Below, in pieces: positions 55,252 through 64,000 of a DNA stretch of 64,000 nt. The notes beneath the pieces are model-generated. The model had not been told where the DNA came from and did not search any database. It saw nothing but the letters and a program-made list of their open reading frames with translations. The translations under genes and the position numbers were made by a program. This stretch comes from Pseudomonas putida. Lineage in GTDB: Bacteria > Pseudomonadota > Gammaproteobacteria > Pseudomonadales > Pseudomonadaceae. The stretch's first letter is position 1, and each line of letters starts with the position of its first letter. Location of the stretch: assembly GCF_016406145.1 (NCBI RefSeq), contig NZ_CP066306.1, forward strand, positions 4,278,001-4,342,000. The letters are read 5' to 3'.

Positions 55252-56381
55252 CGGGTTTCTCCGGCGCCCGCCAGGTCGTCCAGCAGGGCCTGGCCCATCC
55301 GCTCACGGCGCCAGCCGCGCAGCGAATCGGGCAGTTGATAGGGGCCATTGGGGTAGCCGCTCTTGAGCAGGGCTTCCAGGGCCTTTTTGCGCAGCATCAG
55401 CTCCGGGGCAATGCCCAAGCGCTCGCCTTCGGCCTGGCCGATGGCGCGCAGGCGCTTGAGGATGCCGGCCGCTTCGATCGGCAGTGGTTCTGGCAACGTG
55501 GCCGGCCATTGCTCAGGCGGCAGGCTGGCAGCACGCTTGATCAGCTCGATCAGGAAGGGGCCATCCTGGCGGATGGTGCGTGGGTGCATTTCATCGATCT
55601 TGGCCAGGGCCGACAGGTTGTCCGGCTGGTTCTTGGCCATTGGCCACAGCGAGTGTTCCTTGAGGATGCGGTTGCGCGGCACATCGCGGCTGCGTGCTTC
55701 ACGCTCGCGCCAGGCGCACAGCTCGCGGAGCACCGCCAGTTGCTGGCGGCCCAGCTTCCAGGCCAGCTTGACATCGCGGTACAGGGTCTCGGGCTCGACC
55801 TCACGGCGCAACGCCGCCACCAGTTCGGCACCGTCTTCCAGCACCCACGCGTACTTGTCGTCGGACAGCCGGGGGCGCAGGGCCGCAAACAGTTCGGCCA
55901 GGTGCACGGCATCTTCGGCGGCGTAGCTGACCTGGGTGTCCGACAGCGGACGCTGCAGCCAGTCCGAGCGGGTTTCACCCTTGGGTAGCTCAAGGCCCAG
56001 CACTTCCTGGACCAGGCGCGAATAGCCCATGGAGAAGCCCAGGTTCAGGTAGCCCGCGGCCAACTGCGTGTCGAACAGCGGCTGGGGCAGCTTGCCGGTC
56101 AGGCGCAGCAGCACTTCGAGGTCTTCGCTGCAGGCATGCAGCACCTTGACCACGCCGGCATCCTCTAGCAGTTCGCCCAGCGGCTGCCAGTCGACGATCA
56201 GCAACGGGTCGATGAGATAAGCCCGCTCGCCGTCACCGATCTGGATCAGGCCGGCTTTCGGGTAGAAGGTGTCGACCCGCATGAATTCGGTGTCGAGCGC
56301 CACAAAGGGCAATGTGCGCCACCTCTGGCAGAGTTCGGCCAGGGTCTGGTCGTCACGGATCCAGTGTATTTCGATGGCCAC
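55248..56381 (-). CDS. rnd: Ribonuclease D
   Basis: 377 residues. The DEDD exonuclease motifs are [15 protein letters not shown] (Exo I), [12 protein letters not shown] (Exo II) and [13 protein letters not shown] (Exo III, DEDDy type), followed by an HRDC domain (ALREL/AWRE ... [10 protein letters not shown]). It trims the 3' ends of tRNA precursors. A GTG start at 56381 with GGGAGAG upstream is preferred. It overlaps ycgL by 4 bp. Confidence 0.93.
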   Translation of the reverse strand: MAIEIHWIRDDQTLAELCQRWRTLPFVALDTEFMRVDTFYPKAGLIQIGDGERAYLIDPLLIVDWQPLGELLEDAGVVKVLHACSEDLEVLLRLTGKLPQPLFDTQLAAGYLNLGFSMGYSRLVQEVLGLELPKGETRSDWLQRPLSDTQVSYAAEDAVHLAELFAALRPRLSDDKYAWVLEDGAELVAALRREVEPETLYRDVKLAWKLGRQQLAVLRELCAWREREARSRDVPRNRILKEHSLWPMAKNQPDNLSALAKIDEMHPRTIRQDGPFLIELIKRAASLPPEQWPATLPEPLPIEAAGILKRLRAIGQAEGERLGIAPELMLRKKALEALLKSGYPNGPYQLPDSLRGWRRERMGQALLDDLAGAGETR

Positions 56382-56484
56382 GAGGCTCTCCCACAAACAT
56401 TGGCGCGCAGTATATACGGCGCGGGCCCTGCGGGTGAAACCTGACGAACATCTGCGCCGGCTGCCGGGAAGCTTGCGATACCGG

Positions 56485-56850
56485 TCAGCCTGGCAAGCGA
56501 TGCTTGGCGTAAGGCTCGCGGTCGATATCCAGCACTTCCACGCACAATTGCAGGTCTACGCCAGCCTGCTCCGGTATGGCCTCACGCAGTACCTCCAGCA
56601 AGCTGGCGGACAATTGCTTCTTTACCTCCGCCGGGCGCCCGCTGAGGATAGCCAGGCGCACATGGGCAAACGCCCGCTCGGCCGGCGCGGTGCCCACCCG
56701 GTAATGGGTGAACGCCTGGGCGCGGCTTTTGATGTCCGCCTCATCGGCAAACTGGCCGCTGCCGACCAGGGCGTGGTTCAGGCGCAGCAGCAGTACCTCG
56801 ACATTCAGCTCGCGCAAGTTGTCGCTGTATTCCAGGTTCAGGTGAGGCAT
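56485..56850 (-). CDS. 5-carboxymethyl-2-hydroxymuconate isomerase-like protein
   Basis: 121 residues. MPHLNLEYSDN begins with the catalytic proline (Pro1 after Met removal) of the tautomerase fold; LSGRPAEVKKQLSASLLEVL is the second typical segment. Such proteins isomerise ring-cleavage products of homoprotocatechuate, but no such pathway is nearby, so the substrate is uncertain. The ATG is at 56850. Confidence 0.83.
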   Translation of the reverse strand: MPHLNLEYSDNLRELNVEVLLLRLNHALVGSGQFADEADIKSRAQAFTHYRVGTAPAERAFAHVRLAILSGRPAEVKKQLSASLLEVLREAIPEQAGVDLQLCVEVLDIDREPYAKHRLPG

Positions 56851-56965
56851 GGCACAGGTTCCAGGCGTTGGGGGAAGCGACAGCCTACCCCAGTCCCCTA
56901 CCCGCGCAAAGGCGGCTATCCTCAAAGGTCAGGACCTTACTGACAACCCTGACAGAGGTGAAGAA

Positions 56966-57202
56966 ATGCCAGTTCCGCATGATCTGCTCGCTGACTTGCA
57001 CGTTACCGCCGATGCATTCCAGGCACTGATAGACAAGGACCAGACGCTGCATGCCCTGCACAAGGAATACAACGCCAAAGACAAGGAGGTGGTGGCCGCC
57101 GAAGGCAATGGGACCAACGACGATACCGTCAACCGCCTGCGCAAGGAGCGCCTGCTGATCAAGGACAAGATCGAGCGAATCATTCATCCGCCGAAATCCT
57201 GA
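56966..57202 (+). CDS. YdcH/DUF465-family protein
   Basis: 78 residues, a helical hairpin with the DUF465 pattern FQALIDKDQTLHALHKEYNAKDKEV ending in RLRKERLLIKDKIERII (shown here as its two ends). 'agaggtgaagaa' precedes the ATG at 56966. Cytoplasmic; function unknown. Confidence 0.85.
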   Translation: MPVPHDLLADLHVTADAFQALIDKDQTLHALHKEYNAKDKEVVAAEGNGTNDDTVNRLRKERLLIKDKIERIIHPPKS

Positions 57203-57223
57203 TGGCTTTTTGCTGAATCAATC

Positions 57224-57261
57224 GGCCTGTCGCCGGCAAGCCCGCTTGCCGGCGACAGGCC
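57224..57261. terminator. Perfect 18-bp palindrome between convergent genes
   Basis: GGCCTGTCGCCGGCAAGC (57224-57241), two C residues, then GCTTGCCGGCGACAGGCC (57244-57261): every base pairs. It is built from the same 'tcgccggcaagc' unit as the REP elements and lies between the YdcH-like and Cys/Met PLP genes. Confidence 0.8.
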
Positions 57262-57270
57262 CAACAGCCG

Positions 57271-58443
57271 TTACACAGCAGCTGATGCGTTCAAAGCCCC
57301 GTCCAGGTCTTCGATCAGATCCCGGTAATCCTCGATCCCGATCGACAGCCGCAACAGGCTCTCACTGATCCCCATCACCCCCTTCTGCTCGGGGCTCAGT
57401 GAGTTGTGCGACATGCTCCAGGAGTGGTTGATCATGCTCTCCACGCCGCCCAGCGAGTCGGCCAGAACAAAGATCTGCAATGCCTCCACCAGGCGATTGA
57501 GCGCCGCCCGGTCACCGTTCTTGACCTTCATTGCCACCACCGCCCCGCCAGCGCGCATCTGGCGTTTGCACAGCGCGTGCTGCGGGTGGCTCTCCAGGCC
57601 CGGGTAATACACCTGCTCGATCTGCGGATGGCTTTCCAGAAAGCGTGCCACCTGCAGGGCATTGGCACACTGACGCTCCATGCGCACGTCGAGGGTCTTC
57701 AGGCCACGCAAAGCCAGGTAACAGTCGAACGGACCCTGGATTGCCCCGACGGCCATGCTGATCTTGCGCAGGCGCCCCAGCAAGGCGTCATTGGCAGCCA
57801 CCACCACGCCGCCGGTCAGGTCGGAGTGGCCGCCAATGTATTTGCTGGCCGAATGCATCACCAGGTCCACACCGAGGGTGATCGGCCGCTGGTTCCACGG
57901 CGAGCAGAAGGTGTTGTCGATGCAGGTGAGAATGCCACGCGCCCGTGCCAGGTCGCAGACCGCCTTGATGTCGACCAGGTGCAGCAACGGGTTGGTCGGC
58001 GACTCGATCCAGATCAGCTGGGTTTCGGGTTTGATCGCCGCCGCTACGGCCGCGATATCGTTGAGGTCGACATAGGTGGTGGTAAGGCCCGAGGTGCGTG
58101 CGCGGTAGTCTTCAAGAATGCGGAAGGTGCCGCCGTAGACACCGTTCATCACCACCACATGAGCGTCCTTGGGGAGCAGCTCCAGCACCGTGGCGGTGGC
58201 GTTTACACCGGAGGCACAGGCCACCGCGCCAACACCCTCTTCAAGCGCCGCGACACAGCTTTCATAGGCATGCCGGGTCGGGTTGCCCACGCGGCTGTAG
58301 GCGTACTCGGGGTTGTCATCGAGGCTGCGCTTGATATACGAACTGGCGGTGTAGATAGGCGGGAAGATCGCGTTGTCGGCGACACTGAACTGCTCACCGG
58401 CGTGGATGGTACGGGTGGCGAAATTGCGCGGCTTGTCGGACAT
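57271..58443 (-). CDS. Cys/Met metabolism PLP enzyme (cystathionine gamma-synthase/lyase type)
   Basis: 390 residues, fold type I. PLP lysine is in HSASKYIGGHSD, with the phosphate contacts in YSRVGNPT and SGVNATATV. At the place where methionine gamma-lyase has its special cysteine (YGCTF) this protein has glycine (YGGTF), so a cystathionine gamma-lyase or synthase role is favoured. It is divergent from an Lrp-type regulator, the layout known for the mde genes. The start MSDKPRNFATRTIHAG is at 58443. Confidence 0.85.
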   Translation of the reverse strand: MSDKPRNFATRTIHAGEQFSVADNAIFPPIYTASSYIKRSLDDNPEYAYSRVGNPTRHAYESCVAALEEGVGAVACASGVNATATVLELLPKDAHVVVMNGVYGGTFRILEDYRARTSGLTTTYVDLNDIAAVAAAIKPETQLIWIESPTNPLLHLVDIKAVCDLARARGILTCIDNTFCSPWNQRPITLGVDLVMHSASKYIGGHSDLTGGVVVAANDALLGRLRKISMAVGAIQGPFDCYLALRGLKTLDVRMERQCANALQVARFLESHPQIEQVYYPGLESHPQHALCKRQMRAGGAVVAMKVKNGDRAALNRLVEALQIFVLADSLGGVESMINHSWSMSHNSLSPEQKGVMGISESLLRLSIGIEDYRDLIEDLDGALNASAAV

Positions 58444-58515
58444 GGTCGGGCCCATTGGCAGATGTAAGTGCGCAACTATCGCACAATCACCTGCCGCCAC
58501 AACGCCTGCGGTTGC

Positions 58516-58557
58516 GGGAATTTTTTCTATCGTTGGGGTAATCTGGGGAATATTTTC
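58516..58557. promoter_or_regulatory. Candidate Lrp-type operators
   Basis: GGGAATTTTTTC (58516-58527) and GGGAATATTTTC (58546-58557) are direct repeats 30 bp apart, about three helical turns, between the divergent PLP gene and the lrp-like gene. The second copy extends to a near palindrome GGAATATTTTCC. Confidence 0.55.
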
Positions 58558-58577
58558 CTGACCGCCAGCGGATCCTC

Positions 58578-59039
58578 ATGGACAGCTTCGACCAGCACAT
58601 CCTCACCCTGCTTCAGCGCGACGCCTCGCTCTCGCTCAAGGACCTGGCCGAAGCCGTCAACCTGTCCACCACCCCCTGCTGGAAGCGGGTCAAACGCCTG
58701 GAAGAGGATGGCTACATCCTCGGCCGCGTCGCCCTGCTCGACCCCGAACGCCTGGGCCTGGGCCTGACGGTGTTCGTCCAGCTCAAGACCCAGCGCCATG
58801 ACAGCGCCTGGCTGGAGCAGTTTGCCGAGACGGTGAAAGGCTTCGAGGAGGTGATGGAGTTCTATCGCATGTCTGGGGACTGGGATTACATGCTGCGGGT
58901 GGTGGTGGGGGATATCGCCGCCTACGACCGGTTCTACAAAAAGCTGATTACCAGCACCGATGGGCTCTCCAACATCACGTCCAGCTTTGCCATGGAACAG
59001 ATGAAATACACCACGGCTTTCCCGGTACACAGGCCCTGA
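58578..59039 (+). CDS. Lrp/AsnC-family regulator
   Basis: 153 residues. An N-terminal HTH (HILTLLQRDASLSLKDLAEAV; STTPCWKRVKRLEEDGYI) is joined to a RAM ligand domain (FYRMSGDWDYMLRVV). It probably senses a sulfur amino acid and controls the divergent PLP enzyme gene, similar to the MdeR arrangement. Repeats between the two genes are the likely binding sites. Confidence 0.9.
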   Translation: MDSFDQHILTLLQRDASLSLKDLAEAVNLSTTPCWKRVKRLEEDGYILGRVALLDPERLGLGLTVFVQLKTQRHDSAWLEQFAETVKGFEEVMEFYRMSGDWDYMLRVVVGDIAAYDRFYKKLITSTDGLSNITSSFAMEQMKYTTAFPVHRP

Positions 59040-59062
59040 TCGCTGCCAGCCTTAGCGCCGCA

Positions 59063-61390
59063 TCACTGCGCCGCCACCGCTTCGATCCGGTTCCCCGCCT
59101 TGGCCTTCTCAAGCCGAATCGCCACGAATTTGGACGTCGGCGTATAGGTGCCCTCGCCGTAACTTTCCAACGGCACCAGCGGGTTTGTTTCCGGGTAGTA
59201 GGCAGCTGCCTGCCCATCGGGAATGTCGTAGGGCACCAGACGGAAGCCCGATACTCGGCGCTCCACACCGTCCTCCCACAGTGACACCAGGTCTACGTGC
59301 TCACCCGGCTCGAAGCCCAGGCGGCGGATATCCGCTTCGCTGACGAACACCACTTCTCGCAGGCCAAACACGCCCCGATAACGATCATCTAACCCATACA
59401 GCGTGGTGTTGTACTGATCATGCGAGCGCATCGTCTGCAGGATCAGGTCAGGCTTGTCGCCACGGGCGAGCACCTGGGCATTGACCAGATGCTCTGGCAA
59501 CGGGGTGGCACTGAAGCGCGCCTTGCCGGTCGCCGTGCGCCAGCTGCGCTCGCCAGCACTGTTGCCCAAGTGGAAACCGCCTGGCTGCAGCAGGCGTTCG
59601 TTGAAGTTGGCAAAGCCGGGAATGACATCGGCAATCATGCTGCGAATACGGCCATAGTCGGCAACGGCGTATTCCCAATCGATGGGCTTGTTGCCAAGCG
59701 TGGCCTTGGCCATGCCGGCAATGATCCAGGGTTCGGACCGCATGTGGGGTGAACGCGGGCGCAGTTGGCCATGGGAGATATGCACCATGCTGAAGGTGTC
59801 CTCCACGGTCACGCCCTGCGGCCCGCCGGCCTGCAGGTCGATCTCGGTGCGCCCCAGGCAGGGCAGGATCAGCGCATCGCGGCCAGTGACCAGGTGCGAA
59901 CGGTTGAGCTTGGTGGAGATCTGCACCGTCAGCGCGCAGTTGCGCAGGGCCGCGTGGGTACGGGGAGTGTCCGGCGTCGCCTGGGCGAAGTTGCCACCCA
60001 GCGCGATGAACACCTTGGCACGCTGTTGCTCCATGGCCTGGATCGCCAGCACCGCGTTGTGCCCATGGGCGCGAGGTACGCGGAACTGGAAGCGTTTTTC
60101 CAAAGCATCGAGCAACGCCGCCCTGGGTTTCTCGTCGATACCCATGGTGCGGTCGCCTTGCACATTGCTGTGGCCACGCACCGGCGACAGGCCCGCCCCG
60201 GGCTTGCCGACGTTGCCGCGCAACAGTTGCAGGTTGACGATCTCCTGCACGGTCGGCACCGAGTGACGGTGCTGGGTGACGCCCATCGCCCAGCACATGA
60301 TCACCCGCTCGGCCTTGCGGTACATGCGCGCGGCCAGCTCGATCTCGGCCAGGGTCAGGCCGGACTGCTCGACGATATGGTCCCACGAGGTGGCATCCAC
60401 TGCCGCCAGGTAGGCGTCCATACCGCTGGTGTGCGCGGCGATGAAGTCATGGTCGAATACCGCTGGTTCACCCTTGGCCTGGGCTTCGCGCTCCCACTGC
60501 AGCAGGTACTTGGCAATGCCGCGCATGGCCGCCATGTCGCCGCCCAGGGCTGGGCGGAAGTAGGCGGTGTTGGTCGGCTCGGAGCCGTTGCTGAGCATTT
60601 CGAACGGGTGCTGCGGGTGCTGGAAGCGCTCCAGACCACGCTCTTTGAGCGGGTTGAAGCACACCACCTGGGCGCCGCGCTTGACCGCTTCACGCAGCGG
60701 CTCGAGCATGCGCGGGTGATTGGTGCCGGGGTTCTGGCCGATGACGAAGATCGCGTCGGCCAGTTCCAGGTCGTGGAACACCACGGTGCCCTTGCCTACG
60801 CCGAGGGTTGCCGACATGCCCACGCCACTGGCCTCGTGGCACATGTTCGAGCAGTCAGGGAAATTGTTGGTGCCATAGGCGCGGACGAACAGCTGGTAGA
60901 GGAATGCCGCTTCGTTGCTCGCCCGGCCGGAGGTGTAGAACTCAGCCTCATCGGGCGAATCGAGCGCCTGCAAGTGCCGGGCGATCAGGGTAAAGGCCTC
61001 TTCCCAGGAGGTTTCGACGTAATGGTCGGTACCCGCATCGTAGCGCATCGGGTGGGTCAGACGGCCCTGGTATTCGAGCCAGTAGTCGGTCTGCTCGGCC
61101 AGCGCGCTGACGCTGTACCGGGCAAAAAACGCGGGGTCGACCGAACGGCCGGTGGCCTCCCAGTTGACCGCCTTGGCGCCGTTCTCGCAGAACTTGACCA
61201 TGTCGCTTTCCGGCGACTCGCCCCAGGCGCAGCCGGGGCAGTCGAAACCGCCGTTCTGGTTGGTCTTGAGCATGGCCCGCAGGTTCTTGAAGGCGTTGTC
61301 ACTGCCCAGCCAGCTCTTGGTCACGCTCTTGAGCGCGCCCCAGCCGGCGGCCGGCCCCTTGTAGTCCCTGATATGTTCGTCCTGGCTCAT
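59063..61390 (-). CDS. FdhF/YdeP-family molybdopterin oxidoreductase
   Basis: 775 residues. A CPGC motif near residue 50 is followed by the molybdopterin domains: ASNEAAFLYQLFVRAYGTNNFPDCSNMCHE, then GQNPGTNHPRML, and a C-terminal MopB_CT domain (DQYNTTLYGLDDRYRG). YdeP relatives support acid resistance in E. coli; the substrate is unknown. The start MSQDEHIRDY is at 61390. moaA and moaB are nearby, fitting its need for molybdenum cofactor. Confidence 0.88.
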   Translation of the reverse strand: MSQDEHIRDYKGPAAGWGALKSVTKSWLGSDNAFKNLRAMLKTNQNGGFDCPGCAWGESPESDMVKFCENGAKAVNWEATGRSVDPAFFARYSVSALAEQTDYWLEYQGRLTHPMRYDAGTDHYVETSWEEAFTLIARHLQALDSPDEAEFYTSGRASNEAAFLYQLFVRAYGTNNFPDCSNMCHEASGVGMSATLGVGKGTVVFHDLELADAIFVIGQNPGTNHPRMLEPLREAVKRGAQVVCFNPLKERGLERFQHPQHPFEMLSNGSEPTNTAYFRPALGGDMAAMRGIAKYLLQWEREAQAKGEPAVFDHDFIAAHTSGMDAYLAAVDATSWDHIVEQSGLTLAEIELAARMYRKAERVIMCWAMGVTQHRHSVPTVQEIVNLQLLRGNVGKPGAGLSPVRGHSNVQGDRTMGIDEKPRAALLDALEKRFQFRVPRAHGHNAVLAIQAMEQQRAKVFIALGGNFAQATPDTPRTHAALRNCALTVQISTKLNRSHLVTGRDALILPCLGRTEIDLQAGGPQGVTVEDTFSMVHISHGQLRPRSPHMRSEPWIIAGMAKATLGNKPIDWEYAVADYGRIRSMIADVIPGFANFNERLLQPGGFHLGNSAGERSWRTATGKARFSATPLPEHLVNAQVLARGDKPDLILQTMRSHDQYNTTLYGLDDRYRGVFGLREVVFVSEADIRRLGFEPGEHVDLVSLWEDGVERRVSGFRLVPYDIPDGQAAAYYPETNPLVPLESYGEGTYTPTSKFVAIRLEKAKAGNRIEAVAAQ

Positions 61391-61710
61391 GCGGTCAATC
61401 CTCACGCGGGCATCGAAAAGTGCAGCGGATCGTGTCGTCCGGTGCTTGTTTTTCAGCCTATGGAGGCAGACAGGGGGCCGTCCAATCGAAATGTCTTACG
61501 GGGTGATAGGCCGTTTCGATGACGGGTTGGTGTTGGCACCGTTCCCTTCGCGGGTAATCACGCAGACGCGACAATCCGATCAAGGCATTGGAGTACTGGC
61601 CCTGCAGCCGTGATAGATGAGATTGATCAAGCAGTCGGGCAAAGCAATTTGACGGCGAACACCGCAGGTTATAGCGTGGAACCAGTACTCCTCCCCTGCC
61701 GAGCGCGAAC
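61391..61710. other. Divergent intergenic region ydeP-like/moaA
   Basis: 320 bp without a supported gene. It must hold promoters for both genes. One candidate for moaA is at 61649-61675. No molybdenum-cofactor riboswitch-like structure was recognised. Confidence 0.5.
61649..61675 (+). promoter_or_regulatory. Candidate moaA promoter
   Basis: TTGACG (61649-61654), a 15-bp spacer and TATAGC (61670-61675). The spacer is shorter than ideal. It lies 36 bp before the GTG start. Confidence 0.35.
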
Positions 61711-62715
61711 GTGGAACAGAACAGCCGGGCCCTGATCGACGGCTTCAACCGGAAAATCGACTACCTGCGGATGTCGGTCACGGACCGCTGCGACTTCCGT
61801 TGCGTCTACTGCATGGCTGAAGACATGCAGTTTCTGCCGCGCCAGCAGATCCTCAGCCTTGAGGAACTGTTCCAGGTGGCCGAACGCTTCGTCGCCTTAG
61901 GCACTCGCAAGATTCGCCTCACTGGCGGCGAGCCGCTGGTCCGCCAAGGCATCGTCGACCTCTGCGGGCGCATTGCCGCCCTGCCCGGCCTGCGAGAACT
62001 GTGCATGACCAGCAACGGCTCGCAGCTCCCCCGCCTGGCTCAGCCGCTGTTCGACGCCGGCCTGTCACGCCTGAACATCAGCCTCGACAGCCTTGATGCA
62101 GAACGGTTCAAGCAACTGACCCGCACCGGCGACCTGGCCCAGGTGATCGCCGGCATCGACGCGGCCCGCCGCGCTGGTTTTCAGCGCATCAAACTCAACT
62201 GCGTGGTGCTCAAGGGGCGCAACGACGATGAGCTGGTCGACCTGGTGCGCTTTGCCATCGACCGCGAACTGGACATCACCTTCATCGAAGAAATGCCGCT
62301 GGGCGTGATCAGCGAGCATGAGCGCGGCGAGTCGTTCTGCTCCAGCGACGAAGTGCGCGCGCGTCTGGCCGAGCAGTTCACCCTCATCGAATCGACCGAA
62401 TCGTCCCAGGGCCCGGCGCGTTACTGGCGCCTGGCGGAAGCGTCGAGCACCCGTGTCGGCTTCATCTCCCCGCACAGCCACAACTTCTGCGCCACCTGCA
62501 ACCGTGTGCGGCTGACCGTCGAAGGCCGGCTGTTGCTGTGCCTGGGCAATGAGCATTCGATGGACCTCAAACAGGTGCTGCGTGCCCACCCGGGTGATGC
62601 CGAGCGGCTGGAAAAGGCCATCCGCGATTCGCTACACCTCAAGCCCTACCGCCATCATTTCGAGGTCGGTGGCGATGTGCAGATCCTGCGCTTCATGAAC
62701 ATGACCGGCGGCTGA
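61711..62715 (+). CDS. moaA: GTP 3',8-cyclase
   Basis: 334 residues. Radical-SAM cysteines 27, 31 and 34 in CDFRCVYC; the C-terminal second cluster in [11 protein letters not shown] with a third cysteine in LLLCLG; the chain ends in Gly-Gly, which is needed for activation. It makes the first molybdopterin intermediate with MoaC. It starts at GTG 61711. Other moa genes except moaB are not in the window. Confidence 0.94.
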   Translation: MEQNSRALIDGFNRKIDYLRMSVTDRCDFRCVYCMAEDMQFLPRQQILSLEELFQVAERFVALGTRKIRLTGGEPLVRQGIVDLCGRIAALPGLRELCMTSNGSQLPRLAQPLFDAGLSRLNISLDSLDAERFKQLTRTGDLAQVIAGIDAARRAGFQRIKLNCVVLKGRNDDELVDLVRFAIDRELDITFIEEMPLGVISEHERGESFCSSDEVRARLAEQFTLIESTESSQGPARYWRLAEASSTRVGFISPHSHNFCATCNRVRLTVEGRLLLCLGNEHSMDLKQVLRAHPGDAERLEKAIRDSLHLKPYRHHFEVGGDVQILRFMNMTGG

Positions 62716-62735
62716 CCGGCCGTCTCTGGACTTCC

Positions 62736-63635
62736 ATGATCGTTCACTCTCGCCCCGATGTGTTGCGTGTGCTGTTCACCCTAAAGGGTTCGATTGTCAA
62801 ACGCATTGCCCTGCGCTGCCTGATGGTGACCTTGCTCGCCGCCCTGATCGTGCTGGTCGAACGCCACTTCCCGGCGTTTTTCTACCCCGTCAGCGCTACC
62901 CCCTTCACGCTGCTTGGCCTGTCGCTGTCGATCTTCATGAGTTTTCGCAACAATGCCTGTTACGACCGTTGGTGGGAGGGGCGCAAGGCCTGGGGGAAGA
63001 TGATCATCGAGACCCGCTCGTTCGTACGTGAGAGCGTGGTGATCACCGATGAAGAGCTGCGCGCCGAGGTGCTGCGCAGCCTGTGCGGCTTTGCCCATGC
63101 GCTCAATGCCCGGTTGCGCAACGAGGATGATGTCGCCGCCGCCCGGCCGTGGCTGGCCAACCCCGCTGCGATCCGCCCGCACAATGTCTGCGACGGTATC
63201 TTGCAGGAAGTTGGCGCCCGCTGCTCACGCCTGGCCGAGCAGCAGCAGATCAGCGACTGGCGCTACAGCCTGTTGGAACAACGCCTGGTCGGGCTGTCAG
63301 AGGTGCAGGCCACCTGCGAGCGGATCAAGGGCACACCGCTGCCCTTCCCCTATACCCTGCTACTGCACCGGACCATCTACATCTTTTGCCTGTTGCTGCC
63401 GTTCGCGCTGGCCGAGCCGCTGGGCTGGCTGGCACCGCTGTTTACCACCATTGTGGGGTACACCTTCTTTGGGCTGGATGCGATCGGCAATGAACTGGAA
63501 GACCCGTTCGGACGAGACGAGAACGACCTGCCGACCGATGCCATGGTGCGCACGGTCGAGCGGGATGTGCTGGGGGCCTTGGGCGTGGAGCCGCTGCCAC
63601 CGGCGTTGCAGCCGGTGGAGCATGTGTTGAGCTGA
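62736..63635 (+). CDS. Bestrophin/UPF0187-family membrane protein
   Basis: 299 residues with four hydrophobic segments; the family signature FRNNACYDRWWEGRKAWG lies after helix 2, and PFALAEPLGWLAPLFT near helix 3. Bacterial bestrophins form pentameric ion channels. It starts 20 bp after moaA, so it may share its transcript, but no functional link is evident. Confidence 0.87.
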   Translation: MIVHSRPDVLRVLFTLKGSIVKRIALRCLMVTLLAALIVLVERHFPAFFYPVSATPFTLLGLSLSIFMSFRNNACYDRWWEGRKAWGKMIIETRSFVRESVVITDEELRAEVLRSLCGFAHALNARLRNEDDVAAARPWLANPAAIRPHNVCDGILQEVGARCSRLAEQQQISDWRYSLLEQRLVGLSEVQATCERIKGTPLPFPYTLLLHRTIYIFCLLLPFALAEPLGWLAPLFTTIVGYTFFGLDAIGNELEDPFGRDENDLPTDAMVRTVERDVLGALGVEPLPPALQPVEHVLS

Positions 63636-63638
63636 CTG

Positions 63639-63731
63639 GCCCTATCGCCGGCAAGCCGGCTCCCACGGGTGCACCACAGTAATCAAAGACTGCGATCAAC
63701 CCGTGGGAGCCGGCTTGCCGGCGATAGGGCC
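63639..63731. repeat. Inverted REP pair (BIME-like)
   Basis: ggccctatcgccggcaagcc at 63640 and its reverse complement at 63710-63731 (ggcttgccggcgatagggcc) are exact inverted copies about 50 bp apart, with 'ggctcccacggg'/'cccgtgggagcc' extending both arms. It lies between convergent bestrophin and moaB genes. Confidence 0.85.
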
Positions 63732-63739
63732 GGAACTGA

Positions 63740-64000
63740 TCAACCGCGAGTTTCGCAGGGCGCGATGGGCTTAAGGTGCTTCACAAAATTACAAGGCTGG
63801 TGCCGCGCATCCAGCTGCTCCACCAGGATGCCTTCCCACGCCGTGCGGCAGGCACCGGTAGAACCTGGCAGGCAGCACACCAGAGTGCCATTGGCCATGC
63901 CGGCCAACGCCCGGCTCTGCACGGTCGAGGTACCGACATCAAGAATGGACAACGCCCGGAACAGCTCGCCAAAACCGTCGATACGCCGATCGAACAGGCA
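63740..64000 (-). CDS. moaB: Molybdenum cofactor biosynthesis protein B (C-terminal part)
   Basis: The last 86 codons are visible and the frame is open to the window edge, so the N-terminus is outside. The segment RIDGFGELFRALS, IGTST-like DVGTSTVQSRA, LPGSTGACRTAWE and LDARHQPCNF matches MoaB/MogA proteins at their C-terminus. It probably binds or adenylylates molybdopterin. Confidence 0.9.
   Translation of the reverse strand, partial: CLFDRRIDGFGELFRALSILDVGTSTVQSRALAGMANGTLVCCLPGSTGACRTAWEGILVEQLDARHQPCNFVKHLKPIAPCETRG

Noticed and set aside
57271..58443. Naming the PLP enzyme methionine gamma-lyase (mdeA) because of the divergent Lrp gene
   Set aside because: The cysteine typical of that enzyme is glycine here, so the general Cys/Met family name is safer.

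Overview
The window looks like chromosome of a Pseudomonas putida-group bacterium. The support is high GC with Pseudomonas-style codon use, two tandem fadD genes beside phaJ4, an ECF sigma factor with DGPF/YCII partner genes, AceK, LpxO, an isolated puuA-puuB pair, and many copies of the short 'ggagccggcttgccggcgatagggcc' type repeat found between genes in that group. Identification is by recognition of protein families and local gene order; no database was searched. No rRNA, tRNA, CRISPR array, prophage or complete insertion sequence was seen.

Layout. 1-2.5 kb: gamma-glutamyl-polyamine catabolism (puuA cut by the window edge, then puuB). 2.6-8 kb: two acyl-CoA ligases, a lipase-like hydrolase and PhaJ4 (fatty acid and PHA metabolism). 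8-11.4 kb: an ECF sigma factor with SRPBCC, YCII and SnoaL-like genes, then a LysE exporter. 11.4-14.5 kb: HicAB toxin-antitoxin, a serine/threonine dehydratase and a divergent MocR regulator. 14.5-31.4 kb: mostly housekeeping and conserved hypothetical genes (def, yihY, csbD, a beta-helix protein, cvfB, aceK, two EamA exporters, lpxO, cysK, a DUF748 protein, a MoxR/VWA pair). 31.5-36.2 kb: pxpABC 5-oxoprolinase genes with an MFS transporter and a divergent LysR regulator.

36.5-45.7 kb is the accessory island and the most interesting part. It starts with a DcrB/DUF1795 (Eag-type) chaperone and a 1386-residue prePAAR-PAAR-RHS protein with a C-terminal LHH-type nuclease, followed by an overlapping immunity gene. 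Downstream is a series of displaced toxin/immunity remnants. The first is an orphan tail of a second LHH toxin with an intact paralogous immunity gene. The second is a near-identical rhs core copy, broken by frameshifts, that ends in a WHH-type nuclease with an overlapping SUKH immunity gene. The third is a frameshifted tail with a 47-residue immunity stub, a relic of an IS5-type transposase, and a third short rhs core block. This fits repeated replacement of the RHS tip by recombination in the conserved core, leaving old immunity genes behind. No T6SS structural gene or vgrG lies in the window.

45.7-64 kb returns to core genes: a DUF2937 protein, a YafJ-like amidotransferase, an oligopeptidase, a cNMP-binding protein, a YajD-like HNH protein, a SpoU methyltransferase, an M61-like protein without its zinc motif, ycgN, a hydroxyacid dehydrogenase, ycgL, rnd, a CHMI-like protein, a YdcH-like protein, a Cys/Met PLP enzyme with a divergent Lrp regulator, a YdeP-type molybdoenzyme, moaA, a bestrophin and the end of moaB. 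Many gene pairs are separated by strong hairpins or REP palindromes.
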